Assembly: GCA_017307375.1 (NCBI GenBank) | Contig: JAFKFH010000024.1 | Coordinates: 1-64,000, forward strand | Length of the DNA stretch: 64,000 nucleotides | DNA from: Alphaproteobacteria bacterium | GTDB lineage: Bacteria; Pseudomonadota; Alphaproteobacteria; Ferrovibrionales; Ferrovibrionaceae | Direction: 5' to 3' | Part shown: positions 6,701 through 15,925 of the stretch, piece after piece | How the letters are laid out: every line of letters begins with the position of its first letter | How positions within the stretch are numbered: position 1 is the stretch's first letter | The notes under the pieces: generated by a model | The model's input: only the letters and a program-made list of their open reading frames with translations | Database searches by the model: none | Told to the model about the DNA's origin: nothing | Position numbers and translations under genes: made by a program

Positions 6701-9582
6701 GCGTTCTCCCGCCGGCGGCGAAACCAGGCACCGTAGGACAGGATGCCGGGACGCGGCTTGGCATGGGGCAAGGGCTTGAGGGCGGGATATTGCGGGGCCG
6801 AGACGCCGGCTTCGTCCGCCTCGCATCTGCGGATGCGGACACGCAGGTCGTACCACGCCGCCTGGCCGGTGACCGGGTCGCAATTGCCGCGCCGGCCATC
6901 GGGCAGCAGGTCCGAGATCAGGTGATTGAGCAGCACGCCGCGCCGGGCCTCGGGCGCGGCGGGATCGAGGCCCCAGGCCCCTGCCCGCTTGCCGACCGCA
7001 TTCCAGGTCCACAGCGTCTCGGGGTTGCAGCCTTCCATCAGCCGGACCTGACCCTTGATGCGGCCCTTGTGGCTCTCGACCCAGATCCAGTCGTCCTCGG
7101 CGATGCCCAGACGCTCACCGGTCGAACGGGCCAGATAGAGCCGGTTCTCGCCGAGGATCTGGCGCTGCCAGGCATTCTGCGAATCCCAGGCGTGATACAT
7201 GATCATCGGCCGCTGGGTGATGGCAGCCATCGGATAGTCGTCCGGCGACAGCGCCTCGCCCTCGAGCGGCGCATACCAGATCGGCAAGGGATCGAAGAAA
7301 CGGCGGATGCGCTCGCGCTCGGCGTCCGGCGGCTGGACCGGCCCGAACCCTTCGGCCGCCAGCCGGAAACGCTGCAGCGGTTCGGCATAGATCTGCATGA
7401 TCACCGGGTCCGGCGTGGCGATGTAGCCCATGCGCGCGGCGATCTCGAGATAGTCGCGGTTGGCATGCTTGAAGAACCGCGCGCTCTCGGGAAACTTCTG
7501 GTGCCAGAAGCAGCCATTGGCGATGTAGGCCTCGAGTTGCGCAGGGTTGGGGGCGCCGACGCCATGCTGGTCGCCGTTCGGGCCGCGCCAGCCGGCCAGC
7601 ATGCCGATGCCGGGGCGGCGCTGGTGGTTGACCATGTAGTCGGGAAAGCCGCCGGGATAGAGGGCCGAGCCGTCGTCCCTGACCAGCCCCGGCAGCCCGA
7701 GGCGGACGCCGAGGTCGAGCAGCACGGTCTGGAACGGCCGGACGTCGCGGTCCAGCGGCAGCACCGGCCGGCGGATCGAATCGGCCGGGCCGTCCGGGTC
7801 CGAGATCGGCCGGTCGAGCAGCGAAATCGAATCGTGGCGTTCCAGATAGGTGGTGTCGGGCAGGACCAGATCGGCATAGGCGACCATCTCGGAGGCGAAG
7901 GCATCGGCGTAGATGATCTTCGGTATCCGGTACTCGCCGCTTTCCGGATCGCGGTCGGTCAGCATCTGCAGCGTTTCGCCGATGTTCATCGCCGAATTCC
8001 AGCTCATGTTGGCCATGAACAGGAACAGCACCTCGATCGGATAGGGATCGGCGGCCCAGGCATTGCGGATCACGTGGTGCATCAGGCCGTGGGCCGCGAT
8101 CGGTGCCTCCCACGAATAGGCCTTGTCGATGCGCAGCGGCGTCCCCGCCGCATCGACCAGCAGGTCGGCCGGCCCCTGGACGAAACCGAGCGGCGGGCCA
8201 CCGGCGAGCTTCTCGCCGGGCCGGACCTCGCCGACCCGGCCGCCAGGGCGCGGCGGCGGCGGCACCGGCTTGGGGAAAGGCGGCTTGTAGCGGAAACCGC
8301 CGGGGCAATCGATGGTGCCCAGCACCATCTGCAGCACGTGCAGCGCCCGGCAGGTGTGAAAGCCGTTCGAATGGGCCGAAATGCCGCGCATCGCATGGAA
8401 GCTGACCGGCCGCCCGACCATCTTGTCGTGGCGGCGCCCGGCCCAGTCGGTCCAGGGCACGTCCAGCGTGATCGTCTCCTCGAACGCCACCCGCGCCATC
8501 TCGGCCGCCAGGCCGCGGATGACATCGGGTGCGATGCCGCAGGCGGCAGCCGCGGCCTCGGGCAGGTATTCGGACGCCAGGAAGCGTTCGGCCATCAGCG
8601 CGAAGGCCGGCCGGGCCCGCCGCCCGTCATCCAGCACGACATCGCCGGCCAGGCGCGGGCTGGTGCCGGCGACATGGGCATCGACCACCTCGTTGCGCAC
8701 CCCGTCCCACAGCAGGGGCCGCCCTTCGGCATTGCGTGCGAACAGCCCGTGATCTGCCGTGCCGGGCGCGTCGATCACCAGCCAGGGGGCGTTGGTGTAA
8801 CGGGCCAGGAACTCGAAATCGATCCGGTCTGCCCGCAGCAATTCGCCGATCAGTGCGCCGATGAACAGCCCGTCGGTGCCGGGCCGCAGGCCGATCCACT
8901 GGTCGGCGATCGCCGAATAGCCGGTCCGCACCGGGTTGACCGAGACGAAACGCGCACCATTAGCCTTGAGCCTGGCCAGGCCGAGCTTGATCGGGTTGGA
9001 ACCGTGATCCTCAGCCACGCCGAACATGACGAACAGCTTGGTCCGCTCGAAATCGGCCTCGCCGAACTCCCAGAACGAGCCGCCGATCGTATAGAGGCCG
9101 GCAGCCGCCATGTTGACCGAACAGAAGCCGCCATGGGCGGCATAATTCGGCGTGCCGAACTGTTCGGCCCACCAGCCGGTCAGCGCCTGGGACTGGTCGC
9201 GGCCGGTGAAGAAGGCCAGGCGCTTCGGATCGGTGCGCCGCACCTGTCCCAGCCAGTCGGCGGCAAGGGCCAGCGCCTCGTCCCACTCGATTTCGCGAAA
9301 CTCGTTCGACCCGCGCGGGCCGGTGCGCAGCAGGGGCTTGGCCAGCTTGGCCGGCGATTCCTGCTTCATGATGCCGGCAGCACCCTTGCCGCAGATCACG
9401 CCGCGGTTCACCGGATGGGCCGGGTTGCCGTCGATATAGCGGATGCGTCCATCCTTGAGATGGACGCGGACACCGCAGCGGCAGGCGCACATGTAGCAGG
9501 TCGTGGTCCGGATCTCGTCGGCCACGTCGGGCGACCGCGCAATCGGACGGTCTGATGATGAGGAGTCGGGCGGTCGCGTCAT
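6697..9582 (-). CDS. soeA: Molybdopterin catalytic subunit of sulfite dehydrogenase (SoeA-like)
   Basis: A 961-residue enzyme of the DMSO-reductase family holding Mo-bis-MGD. The N-terminal [4Fe-4S] site is C29-x2-C32-x3-C36-x27-C64, followed by the Mo-cofactor domains (GRDQSQALTGWW, NPIKLGLARL, GLRPGTDGLFIGAL) and the C-terminal dinucleotide-binding domain (NRLYLARSTGERLGI). There is no twin-arginine signal, which fits the cytoplasmic SoeABC type and argues against periplasmic DMSO or thiosulfate reductases. The expected reaction is sulfite to sulfate with electrons to quinone. It is first in a four-gene operon with soeB, soeC and an MBL hydrolase. Substrate is inferred from architecture and neighbours. 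Confidence 0.8.
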   Translation of the reverse strand: MTRPPDSSSSDRPIARSPDVADEIRTTTCYMCACRCGVRVHLKDGRIRYIDGNPAHPVNRGVICGKGAAGIMKQESPAKLAKPLLRTGPRGSNEFREIEWDEALALAADWLGQVRRTDPKRLAFFTGRDQSQALTGWWAEQFGTPNYAAHGGFCSVNMAAAGLYTIGGSFWEFGEADFERTKLFVMFGVAEDHGSNPIKLGLARLKANGARFVSVNPVRTGYSAIADQWIGLRPGTDGLFIGALIGELLRADRIDFEFLARYTNAPWLVIDAPGTADHGLFARNAEGRPLLWDGVRNEVVDAHVAGTSPRLAGDVVLDDGRRARPAFALMAERFLASEYLPEAAAAACGIAPDVIRGLAAEMARVAFEETITLDVPWTDWAGRRHDKMVGRPVSFHAMRGISAHSNGFHTCRALHVLQMVLGTIDCPGGFRYKPPFPKPVPPPPRPGGRVGEVRPGEKLAGGPPLGFVQGPADLLVDAAGTPLRIDKAYSWEAPIAAHGLMHHVIRNAWAADPYPIEVLFLFMANMSWNSAMNIGETLQMLTDRDPESGEYRIPKIIYADAFASEMVAYADLVLPDTTYLERHDSISLLDRPISDPDGPADSIRRPVLPLDRDVRPFQTVLLDLGVRLGLPGLVRDDGSALYPGGFPDYMVNHQRRPGIGMLAGWRGPNGDQHGVGAPNPAQLEAYIANGCFWHQKFPESARFFKHANRDYLEIAARMGYIATPDPVIMQIYAEPLQRFRLAAEGFGPVQPPDAERERIRRFFDPLPIWYAPLEGEALSPDDYPMAAITQRPMIMYHAWDSQNAWQRQILGENRLYLARSTGERLGIAEDDWIWVESHKGRIKGQVRLMEGCNPETLWTWNAVGKRAGAWGLDPAAPEARRGVLLNHLISDLLPDGRRGNCDPVTGQAAWYDLRVRIRRCEADEAGVSAPQYPALKPLPHAKPRPGILSYGAWFRRRRENA

Positions 9583-9618
9583 GGCCGCGACTGTAGCAAA
9601 GCCACCCCGCCGCGACAG

Positions 9619-10185
9619 CTATTTCACAGACGGCTTGCGTCTTTTGCGGTGCGTCTGCGCGGCGAGCACCAGAAGGCTTGGCGCATTGGCGACGATTTCG
9701 CCAAGTATATGATGCGCCGTCGATATCTGGTCGCGTACGTCCGGCGACACCAGCGCCGCGAAATCGGGATCGCGCAGGCTTTCGAGGGCTTTCGACAATT
9801 CGTGCAGTTCGACCAGAAAGACCTCGCGACCACCGATCGGCAGGGTGCCGGCATCCGACAGGCCGTTGAAGATCTCGACCGAGGCCTCGGCCCGCATTTC
9901 CAGCATGCGCGCCATCAGCTTGTTGAAACGCGCCTCGACGGCATGGGCATCCGAATCGACGACCCAGGGCAGCTTGTCCTGCAGGACGGTCGAGATACCA
10001 GCGATATTGGTCATCGCCTCGCGATAGCGCTCATACCCCTGGAACGACAGGTGCCGGACCTGCTCGGCGGCGATCTCGCCGGCATGGCGGGCGTCACGAA
10101 TCTGGCGCGCGAAGGCTTCGAACAGCGTTTCGAGCTCCGCCGCCGTATAAAGCCGGCCGACCGATCCGGACTTTGCCGCGGTCAT
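9619..10185 (-). CDS. Hypothetical helical protein
   Basis: A 188-residue soluble protein I do not recognise. It is predicted mainly alpha-helical, with amphipathic stretches such as LYTAAELETLFEAFARQIRD and FNKLMARMLEMRAEASVEIF, and ends in a basic tail (THRKRRKPSVK). No signal peptide, membrane segment or catalytic motif is seen. It ends 36 bp upstream of the soeA start on the same strand, so it could in principle lead the soe transcript, and is divergent from the gene at 10320. A role in the sulfur pathway is not supported by its sequence. Confidence 0.6.
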   Translation of the reverse strand: MTAAKSGSVGRLYTAAELETLFEAFARQIRDARHAGEIAAEQVRHLSFQGYERYREAMTNIAGISTVLQDKLPWVVDSDAHAVEARFNKLMARMLEMRAEASVEIFNGLSDAGTLPIGGREVFLVELHELSKALESLRDPDFAALVSPDVRDQISTAHHILGEIVANAPSLLVLAAQTHRKRRKPSVK

Positions 10186-10319
10186 GATCCCTTACCGATC
10201 TCGAAAACTCGTTGCCTCTGGCGGAGAGTGCGTTATCGGCACGCCGACGGCAAGCCCCTTGGGTGGCGCCGCGCGACATGGCAATGATGGGGGCCTCGGG
10301 GTCCTGGAAGGAAGGCGGC

Positions 10320-11045
10320 ATGACCAGCGATGCGGCCGATCGGGTCGAAAATCTGCGCCAGCGCTTCGACGCGCTGGCCGACGACGATGCGGTCGCGCTC
10401 GGCCAGGTGGAATGGCAGGCGCGCCAGCTCATCCAGCGCCACGGCAACGATGTCGAGGCGCGAGCCCTGCATATCGCGATCCTCGCCCGGCTGGGGCGAC
10501 GGGCCGAGGCAATCGAGGCGCTCGACGCCGCGCTGCCGCTGCTGCCCTGGTCGACCACGCCGCTGACCGCGCTGCGCCTGGCCGGCTCGGCCGTCGGTTT
10601 CGGCCGCGCCGCGCAGGCGGCGGGGCTGGTCCGGCGCGTCCTCGGCCGCCGCGGCCAGTTGCCGGCCCCGGCGATGCCGCTGCTGGCGCTGATCCCGCTG
10701 GTGGCGGGCGAAGCCGGGTTGCTGGCCGAGATCGCCGAACGGGTGAACAAGAAGGATCCGGCTGCGGCCCCGGTCCTGGTTCACACGATGCTTGGCCATG
10801 CCGAACTGGCCGACCATCAGCGGATCGTGCTCGCCCGGGTCGGGGCCGAACTTTGCGAGGTCCGTATCGGCATCGACCGGGCGGGCGAAGAACCGATGGT
10901 GACGATCGACTACCGGCTGACCATCGACCCGGCCGACCGGCCGCCGACCGTCGTGCCGCTCGCCGCCACCGCCCTGTCGCCCCGGCTGGTCGAACGGTTC
11001 GGGCAGGTGGCCGCCCTGGCCCATTTGCCGCAGAACGAGGGATAG
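10320..11045 (+). CDS. Hypothetical protein with tetratricopeptide-like helices
   Basis: A 241-residue protein of unknown function. Residues 10-130 look like paired helices of TPR type (VEWQARQLIQRHGNDVEARA, AILARLGRRAEAIEALDAAL). The C-terminal 80 residues are more beta-like (ELCEVRIGIDRAGEEPMVTI). ATG 10320 is chosen because GGAAGGA sits at good spacing before it; the open frame to 10212 has no such site. It lies 34 nt upstream of ccdA on the same strand and may be cotranscribed, but no functional link is visible. Confidence 0.6.
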   Translation: MTSDAADRVENLRQRFDALADDDAVALGQVEWQARQLIQRHGNDVEARALHIAILARLGRRAEAIEALDAALPLLPWSTTPLTALRLAGSAVGFGRAAQAAGLVRRVLGRRGQLPAPAMPLLALIPLVAGEAGLLAEIAERVNKKDPAAAPVLVHTMLGHAELADHQRIVLARVGAELCEVRIGIDRAGEEPMVTIDYRLTIDPADRPPTVVPLAATALSPRLVERFGQVAALAHLPQNEG

Positions 11046-11079
11046 CGTCACGGGGGCCGTCTGGGCTAGGGTCCGCGCC

Positions 11080-11820
11080 ATGGCCGTCGACATCACCTAT
11101 GCCGCCGCCGCCGGCGGCGGCCTGCTCAGCTTCCTCAGCCCCTGCGTCCTGCCGCTGGTGCCGTCCTATCTGTGTTTCATCGCAGGCGCCAGCCTCGACG
11201 ATCTCGTCGCCCAGGACGGGCGCGACCAGGGCACGACGCGCCGCGTGGTGCTGGCCGCGCTGGCCTTCGTGCTCGGTTTCTCCACCGTGTTCGTGGCGCT
11301 CGGCGCCTCGGCTTCGGCAATTCACGCGCTGCTGTTCGAGCATATCGACGTCATCGGCAAGGTCGCCGGCGCCCTGATCATCGTGCTGGGCATCCACTAT
11401 ATCGGCATCTTCCGCATCCCGTTCCTCGACCGCGAGGCACGGATGCAGGTCGAGGCGCGGCCGGTCCACTGGCTCGGCGCCTATGTCGTCGGCCTGGCCT
11501 TCGCCTTCGGCTGGACGCCGTGCATCGGCCCGATCCTGGCGACCATCCTGACGGTGGCCGCGACCCAGGACAGCCTCGGCTATGGCGTCAGCCTGCTCGC
11601 GACCTATGCCGCGGGCCTCGGCATTCCCTTCCTGCTGGCAGCACTCGCCCTGCGCCCGTTCCTGCGCTTCGCCGCCCGCTTCCGCCGGCATCTGAAGAAG
11701 GTCGAGATCGCTGCGGGGTTGATGATGGTCGTGACCGGCGTCATGATCATCACCAATACGTTCAGCCAGCTGGGCCTCTGGCTGCTGGAATGGTTTCCTG
11801 CCCTGGGTTCGATCGGATGA
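11080..11820 (+). CDS. ccdA: Cytochrome c biogenesis / thiol-transfer protein CcdA
   Basis: A 246-residue inner-membrane protein of the CcdA/DsbD transmembrane family, which carries reducing equivalents from cytoplasmic thioredoxin to periplasmic thiols for cytochrome c maturation and related tasks. Six hydrophobic spans are visible. The two catalytic cysteines sit in the family motifs LSFLSPCVLPLVP (about residues 16-28) and FGWTPCIGPILA (about 145-156). It lies between a TPR-like hypothetical and a flavodoxin-fold reductase, with no ccm genes near. Confidence 0.9.
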   Translation: MAVDITYAAAAGGGLLSFLSPCVLPLVPSYLCFIAGASLDDLVAQDGRDQGTTRRVVLAALAFVLGFSTVFVALGASASAIHALLFEHIDVIGKVAGALIIVLGIHYIGIFRIPFLDREARMQVEARPVHWLGAYVVGLAFAFGWTPCIGPILATILTVAATQDSLGYGVSLLATYAAGLGIPFLLAALALRPFLRFAARFRRHLKKVEIAAGLMMVVTGVMIITNTFSQLGLWLLEWFPALGSIG

Positions 11821-11833
11821 GGCAAGCGCGGCG

Positions 11834-12424
11834 ATGAAGGTTCTGGTGGTGCATGCCCATCCCGTCGAGGAAAGCTTCAACACCGCCCTGCGTCGCACCA
11901 TCGTCGAGACGCTGATCCGCGGCGGCCACGACGTCCGCCTGCTCGACCTCTATGCCGAGGGGTTCTCCCCGGCCCTCACCCGGCGCGAGCGGCTCGATTA
12001 TCACGACCCGGCAATCAACGTGACGCCAGTCCAGGCCTATGTCGACCAGTTGCACTGGGCCGAGGGGCTGGTGCTGGTCTATCCGACCTGGTGGTACGGC
12101 ATGCCGGCGATGCTCAAGGGCTGGTTCGACCGGGTCTGGCTGCCCGGCGTCACCTTCGACGTGGTGCCCGACCAACCGATCAAGCCCCACAAGATGTCGA
12201 ACATCCGCCGCTTTGCCGTCGTCACCACCTACGGCTCGCCCTGGTGGCTCGTGCGCTTCTATCTCGGCGATCCCGTGCGCAAGGTGCTGGGCCGCGGCGT
12301 CCGCCGTCTGATGGCCCGCGACTGCCGCTTCGACTGGCACGCCCTTTACCGGATGGACGATGTCGGCCAGCCCGAACGGGCGGCCTTCCTCGCCAAGGTG
12401 ACGGCGGCGTTCAGCCGGTTCTAG
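11834..12424 (+). CDS. NAD(P)H:quinone reductase-like flavodoxin-fold protein
   Basis: A 196-residue protein of the Flavodoxin_2 / NQO1-like family. It opens with the FMN/FAD phosphate loop region MKVLVVHAHPVEESFNTAL, followed by VLVYPTWWYGMPAMLKGWFD (about 77-96), the isoalloxazine-contact and dimer segment typical of MdaB/KefF/NQO-type reductases. It would reduce quinones or nitro/azo compounds with two electrons using NAD(P)H in the cytoplasm. It begins 13 nt after ccdA. Its stop codon overlaps that of the convergent FAD oxidase by 4 bp (CTAG at 12421-12424). Confidence 0.82.
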   Translation: MKVLVVHAHPVEESFNTALRRTIVETLIRGGHDVRLLDLYAEGFSPALTRRERLDYHDPAINVTPVQAYVDQLHWAEGLVLVYPTWWYGMPAMLKGWFDRVWLPGVTFDVVPDQPIKPHKMSNIRRFAVVTTYGSPWWLVRFYLGDPVRKVLGRGVRRLMARDCRFDWHALYRMDDVGQPERAAFLAKVTAAFSRF

Positions 12425-13776
12425 GAAACCCAACCCTTCATCTTGCCGGGATTGAGCAGGCCCAGCGGATCGGTGCGGCGACGGAAATCGACCTGCGCCT
12501 GATCGACCTTCTTCATGCCGCCGTCCTCCAGGATGAAGGTGTGCGGATCGAAGATCAGGATGCCGCGTTCCTCGTGCGCGCGGATGATCTCGTAGAGCCG
12601 CTCGTCGGTCGTGTAGCGCACCAGCGGCAGCGCCGCGCAGGTCGCGCGCCCGCCGGCGCGCAGGAATTCACAATGCATGATGTAGTCGTCGGGGAAGCGC
12701 GACCGCATCTCCTCGACCAGGTCGAGGCCGCCATCGGCGGGAAACAGCGCCTGCAGATAGGTGATGCCCTTGTCGACCTTCAGCGCCTGCAGCGTCGTGT
12801 GGTTCCAGGTATATTCGTAGAGCGGCACGCCGCCCGCCTCGGTCTCCGGCGTGGCCAGGCGATAGCTTTCGACGCCGCCGAAGTCGCGGGCCAGCATCGC
12901 ATAGTCGCTGAGGAACGGTTCGGCGATCATCAGCAGCGCGGCATGCTTGCCGGCCGGCAGATGGTCGGCCAACCCGCGGAAATAGCCGGTCGCGGCGGCG
13001 TCGATCGTCGTCACCAGCTTCTTGACCACGCCGTCGGCGTCGGCGATGGCCTGGGCAAAGCGGTTGCAGCGGGCGAAGTCGTCGAACAGCACGACCACGT
13101 CGACCCAGTCATAGGCCGGGGCCATCGGCATCTTCAGCTCGGTGATGATGCCGGTGCAGCCATAGGCATGATTGGCAAGCTGGACGTCGTCGCCGCTCAG
13201 CACGAGCACCTCGGGTTCGTCACCAAGAGTGACGAGGCGCAGGCCGAGCAGGTTGCCGCGATCGCGCAGCTGGCCCCACATCACCGAGCCGATACCGCCC
13301 GACCCGCCGGCGATGAAACCGCCGATAGTGGCCGTACGCTTGGTCGAGGGATGCATGCGCAATTCCCAGCCCAGCGGCCGGCAGGCGGCGTCGATGTCGC
13401 GCAGCTTGGCACCGGCTCCGACCGTCAGCACCCCCTTTTCGACGGCGCCGATCTGCGCCAGCCGGCTGACATCGAGCACGATGCCGCCATGCAGCGGCAT
13501 GGCCTGGCCGTAATTGCCGGTACCTGCCCCGCGCACCGTCAGCGGCACCCGGAACTGCCGGGCGACGCGGGCGGCATGGAGCACCTCGTCCTCGCTGGCC
13601 GGCAGGACCAGCAGGTCGCCGCTGAGATGATTCATCTGCCGCTTCAGGATCGGCGAATACCAGAAGAAGTCGCGGCTCTTCTGGCGAACCATCGCCGGAT
13701 CGTCGATCACCGTCAGCGGGCCGAGGGCTGCGGCGACCGCCGGCCAGTCGACCTGGTCGCGGGGCAAGAAGGTCAT
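12421..13776 (-). CDS. FAD-binding oxidoreductase, VAO/GlcD-like
   Basis: A 451-residue flavoenzyme of the VAO/PCMH family. The FAD-binding half shows LPASEDEVLHAARVARQFRV, then VRGAGTGNYGQAMPLHGGIV, then ATIGGFIAGGSGGIGSVMWG with the pyrophosphate-binding glycines. The C-terminal half ends with the family signature DPLGLLNPGKMKGW. Relatives oxidise 2-hydroxy acids or related alcohols. It is the last gene of the operon with the ABC transporter and amidohydrolase and overlaps the latter as ATGA, so it probably acts on the imported compound or its hydrolysis product. The actual substrate is unknown. Confidence 0.78.
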   Translation of the reverse strand: MTFLPRDQVDWPAVAAALGPLTVIDDPAMVRQKSRDFFWYSPILKRQMNHLSGDLLVLPASEDEVLHAARVARQFRVPLTVRGAGTGNYGQAMPLHGGIVLDVSRLAQIGAVEKGVLTVGAGAKLRDIDAACRPLGWELRMHPSTKRTATIGGFIAGGSGGIGSVMWGQLRDRGNLLGLRLVTLGDEPEVLVLSGDDVQLANHAYGCTGIITELKMPMAPAYDWVDVVVLFDDFARCNRFAQAIADADGVVKKLVTTIDAAATGYFRGLADHLPAGKHAALLMIAEPFLSDYAMLARDFGGVESYRLATPETEAGGVPLYEYTWNHTTLQALKVDKGITYLQALFPADGGLDLVEEMRSRFPDDYIMHCEFLRAGGRATCAALPLVRYTTDERLYEIIRAHEERGILIFDPHTFILEDGGMKKVDQAQVDFRRRTDPLGLLNPGKMKGWVS

Positions 13777-15104
13777 CGGGCGGGTTCCTCCGCTGCGGCA
13801 AACCAGGGATCGAGTTCACGATAGTCGGGATGGATGGCGTCGAGCCGCTGCCCGTCGCGCAGCACGACACGATCGGCCTGCGGGCGGGAGAACAGTTCGG
13901 GGAAGTTGCGGGCGCGGCAAAGCACCAGATCGGCCGCAAGGCCCGGGGCGACCAGCCCGAGCCAGGAGAGGCCCATCGCCTCTGCCGGGCCGCGCCCGGC
14001 CAGGCCGACCCAGTCGCCGGTCGGATGGTCGAGATGCCCCAGCCGCACCGCGTCGGTCAGCACCGCGAGCATGTCGAGGTCGCCGAAGATGTAGAAGGGA
14101 TCGAGGCTGTTGTCGCTGCCGGTGCCGAGCGTGATGCCGGCCGCCTTCATCTCGTGAATCAGGGTCAGACCGCGATAGCGCGGGGTGCGGCCGGCCCGGC
14201 GATCCTGCAGGTAGAGATTGGTGGGCGGCAGGGTGACGACGTGGATGCCCGCTTCGGCAACAGCCGCGATGGTCGCGGCCTGGACGGCTTCGTCCTGCAG
14301 GGTCAGGGCGCAGCAATGGCCGCAGGTGACGCGGCCCTCGTAGACGTGGCGCAACGTCGCCCCGGCGATCGCCGCCAGTTCGGACGATGCGGGATCAAGC
14401 GTCTCGTCGGCGTGGAAATCGAGGTCCAGGTCGAACTCGGCGGCCAGCGCGAAGATACGGTCGACCACCGCCTCGGTCTCGCCGGCAAAGCGCATCCCGA
14501 CGCTGCCGAGGATGCCGCCGTGGTCGGCAACCAGGCGGGCGATGCGTCGCCCGTCCGGCCCGACCAGATGCTGGGCCGGGGCGATGGCGGCGAGTTGCAC
14601 GGTGATCCGGCTGCCCCAGTCGTCGCGCAGTTCGGCGAGATTGGGCCAGGACATCTCCATGATCTCGGGTGTCGTGTCGACGAAGCTGCGCAGGGCGCGG
14701 GTGCCGTGCGCCTCGGCGCAGCGCAGCGCGAATTCGGCCCGTGCCCGCTGTTCGTCGGCCCGCCAGCGCGCGTGATCGGCGGTGTTGGTGGCCAGCGCCC
14801 CGTCGAAACTGCCGTCGGGGTTGGGGGCGCGGATGGCGGAAAAGGCCTTGTCGAGATGGGTATGGGCATCGACGAAGGCCGGCAGCACCATCGCCCCCGC
14901 CAGATCGACCGCAACCGGCCCCTCGGTGGTGCCCGCGGGGGTGGTGCCGGCGATGCGCCCGTCGGCGATGTCGATATCGAGCCGGACCAGGCCGTCGGGC
15001 CCGGCTGCAGGCAACAGCGCCCCTCGCACGACCGATCCCGGGACCGTCGCGTCGGCCAGGCGGAAGCGCCCGCCCGGCGGCAGGTTGAACCAGCCGGCCA
15101 TCAT
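13773..15104 (-). CDS. Amidohydrolase, cytosine-deaminase-like
   Basis: A 443-residue member of the metal-dependent amidohydrolase superfamily closest in motifs to CodA/AtzC-type deaminases. Metal ligands appear in FVDAHTHLDKAF (about 80-91), FHADETLDP (about 218) and TCGHCCAL (about 247), with the catalytic aspartate in GTGSDNSLDPF (about 318). Enzymes of this type hydrolyse C-N bonds in pyrimidines, triazines or cyclic amides. It sits between an ABC permease and an FAD oxidase with ATGA overlaps on both sides, so it likely handles the transported substrate. The substrate cannot be read from sequence. Confidence 0.8.
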   Translation of the reverse strand: MMAGWFNLPPGGRFRLADATVPGSVVRGALLPAAGPDGLVRLDIDIADGRIAGTTPAGTTEGPVAVDLAGAMVLPAFVDAHTHLDKAFSAIRAPNPDGSFDGALATNTADHARWRADEQRARAEFALRCAEAHGTRALRSFVDTTPEIMEMSWPNLAELRDDWGSRITVQLAAIAPAQHLVGPDGRRIARLVADHGGILGSVGMRFAGETEAVVDRIFALAAEFDLDLDFHADETLDPASSELAAIAGATLRHVYEGRVTCGHCCALTLQDEAVQAATIAAVAEAGIHVVTLPPTNLYLQDRRAGRTPRYRGLTLIHEMKAAGITLGTGSDNSLDPFYIFGDLDMLAVLTDAVRLGHLDHPTGDWVGLAGRGPAEAMGLSWLGLVAPGLAADLVLCRARNFPELFSRPQADRVVLRDGQRLDAIHPDYRELDPWFAAAEEPAR

Positions 15105-15925
15105 TGCTCTCGCTTCACCGCGCTCTCATGCCAGTGGCGCAGGGCCAGATGGCTGATCGCGCTGAACAACAGGAAGATCAGGATGCCGGCGACCGAGATC
15201 AGGATCAGCGCGGCAAAGAGCCGCGGAATCTGCAGGCGATAGCCGGCTTCGAGAATCCGGAAGGCCAGGCCGGTTGCAGTGCCGCCGGCCCCGGCGGCAA
15301 ACTCGGCGACGACGGCGCCGATCAGGCTGAGACCGCCGGCGATACGCAAGCCCCCCAGGAAATACGGCATCGCCGCCGGCAGGCGCAGGTTCCACAGGAT
15401 CTGCCAGCGGCTGGCCCCATAGAGCTGGAACAGGTTGACCAGGTTGTGGTCGGCAGAATTCAGCCCCAGCGTCGTGTTGGCGAGGATCGGGAAGAATGCC
15501 ACGATCCAGGCGCAGATCAGCAGGGCGGCCGTCGTGTTGTCGACGTAGATGATGATCAGCGGGGCGATCGAGATGACCGGCGTCACCTGCAGCATCACCG
15601 CATAGGGAAACAGCGACAGCTCGATCAGCCGCGACTGGGCGAACAGCAGCGCCAGCCCGACGCCGCCGACCACCGCCGCGGCCAGCGCCAGAAAGGTCAG
15701 CCGCAGCGTCACCACGAGGCTCGGCCACAGCGAGGGCCAGTCGCTGACCAGCGTCTGGGCGATGACCGACGGTGCGGGCAAGATATAGGGTGGAATGCCG
15801 TTGGCACGGACCACGTATTCCCAGCCGCAGATCACCAGGACGAAGATCGCCAGCGGCAGGATGATGCGCAGCACCGGCAGCGCACGGTCGAGGGCGGAGA
15901 TGTCGTCGAGATCGCGCGTGGTCAT
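15101..15925 (-). CDS. ABC transporter permease (TauC/SsuC/ThiX-like)
   Basis: A 274-residue inner-membrane permease with about six spans. The EAA loop that docks on the ATPase is visible as LFQLYGASRWQILWNLRLPAAMPYFLGG (read in parts: GASRWQILWNLRLPAAMP), the signature of the nitrate/sulfonate/taurine/pyrimidine importer class. ATG 15925 overlaps the ATPase stop as ATGA, which fixes the start; an open frame runs further upstream. It pairs with the ATPase at 15922 and the NMT1-like binding protein at 16701. Confidence 0.88.
   Translation of the reverse strand: MTTRDLDDISALDRALPVLRIILPLAIFVLVICGWEYVVRANGIPPYILPAPSVIAQTLVSDWPSLWPSLVVTLRLTFLALAAAVVGGVGLALLFAQSRLIELSLFPYAVMLQVTPVISIAPLIIIYVDNTTAALLICAWIVAFFPILANTTLGLNSADHNLVNLFQLYGASRWQILWNLRLPAAMPYFLGGLRIAGGLSLIGAVVAEFAAGAGGTATGLAFRILEAGYRLQIPRLFAALILISVAGILIFLLFSAISHLALRHWHESAVKREQ

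Noticed and set aside
6541-9555. A 1004-codon open frame antisense to soeA
   Set aside because: Same shadow effect; the opposite strand encodes a complete molybdopterin enzyme with all motifs.
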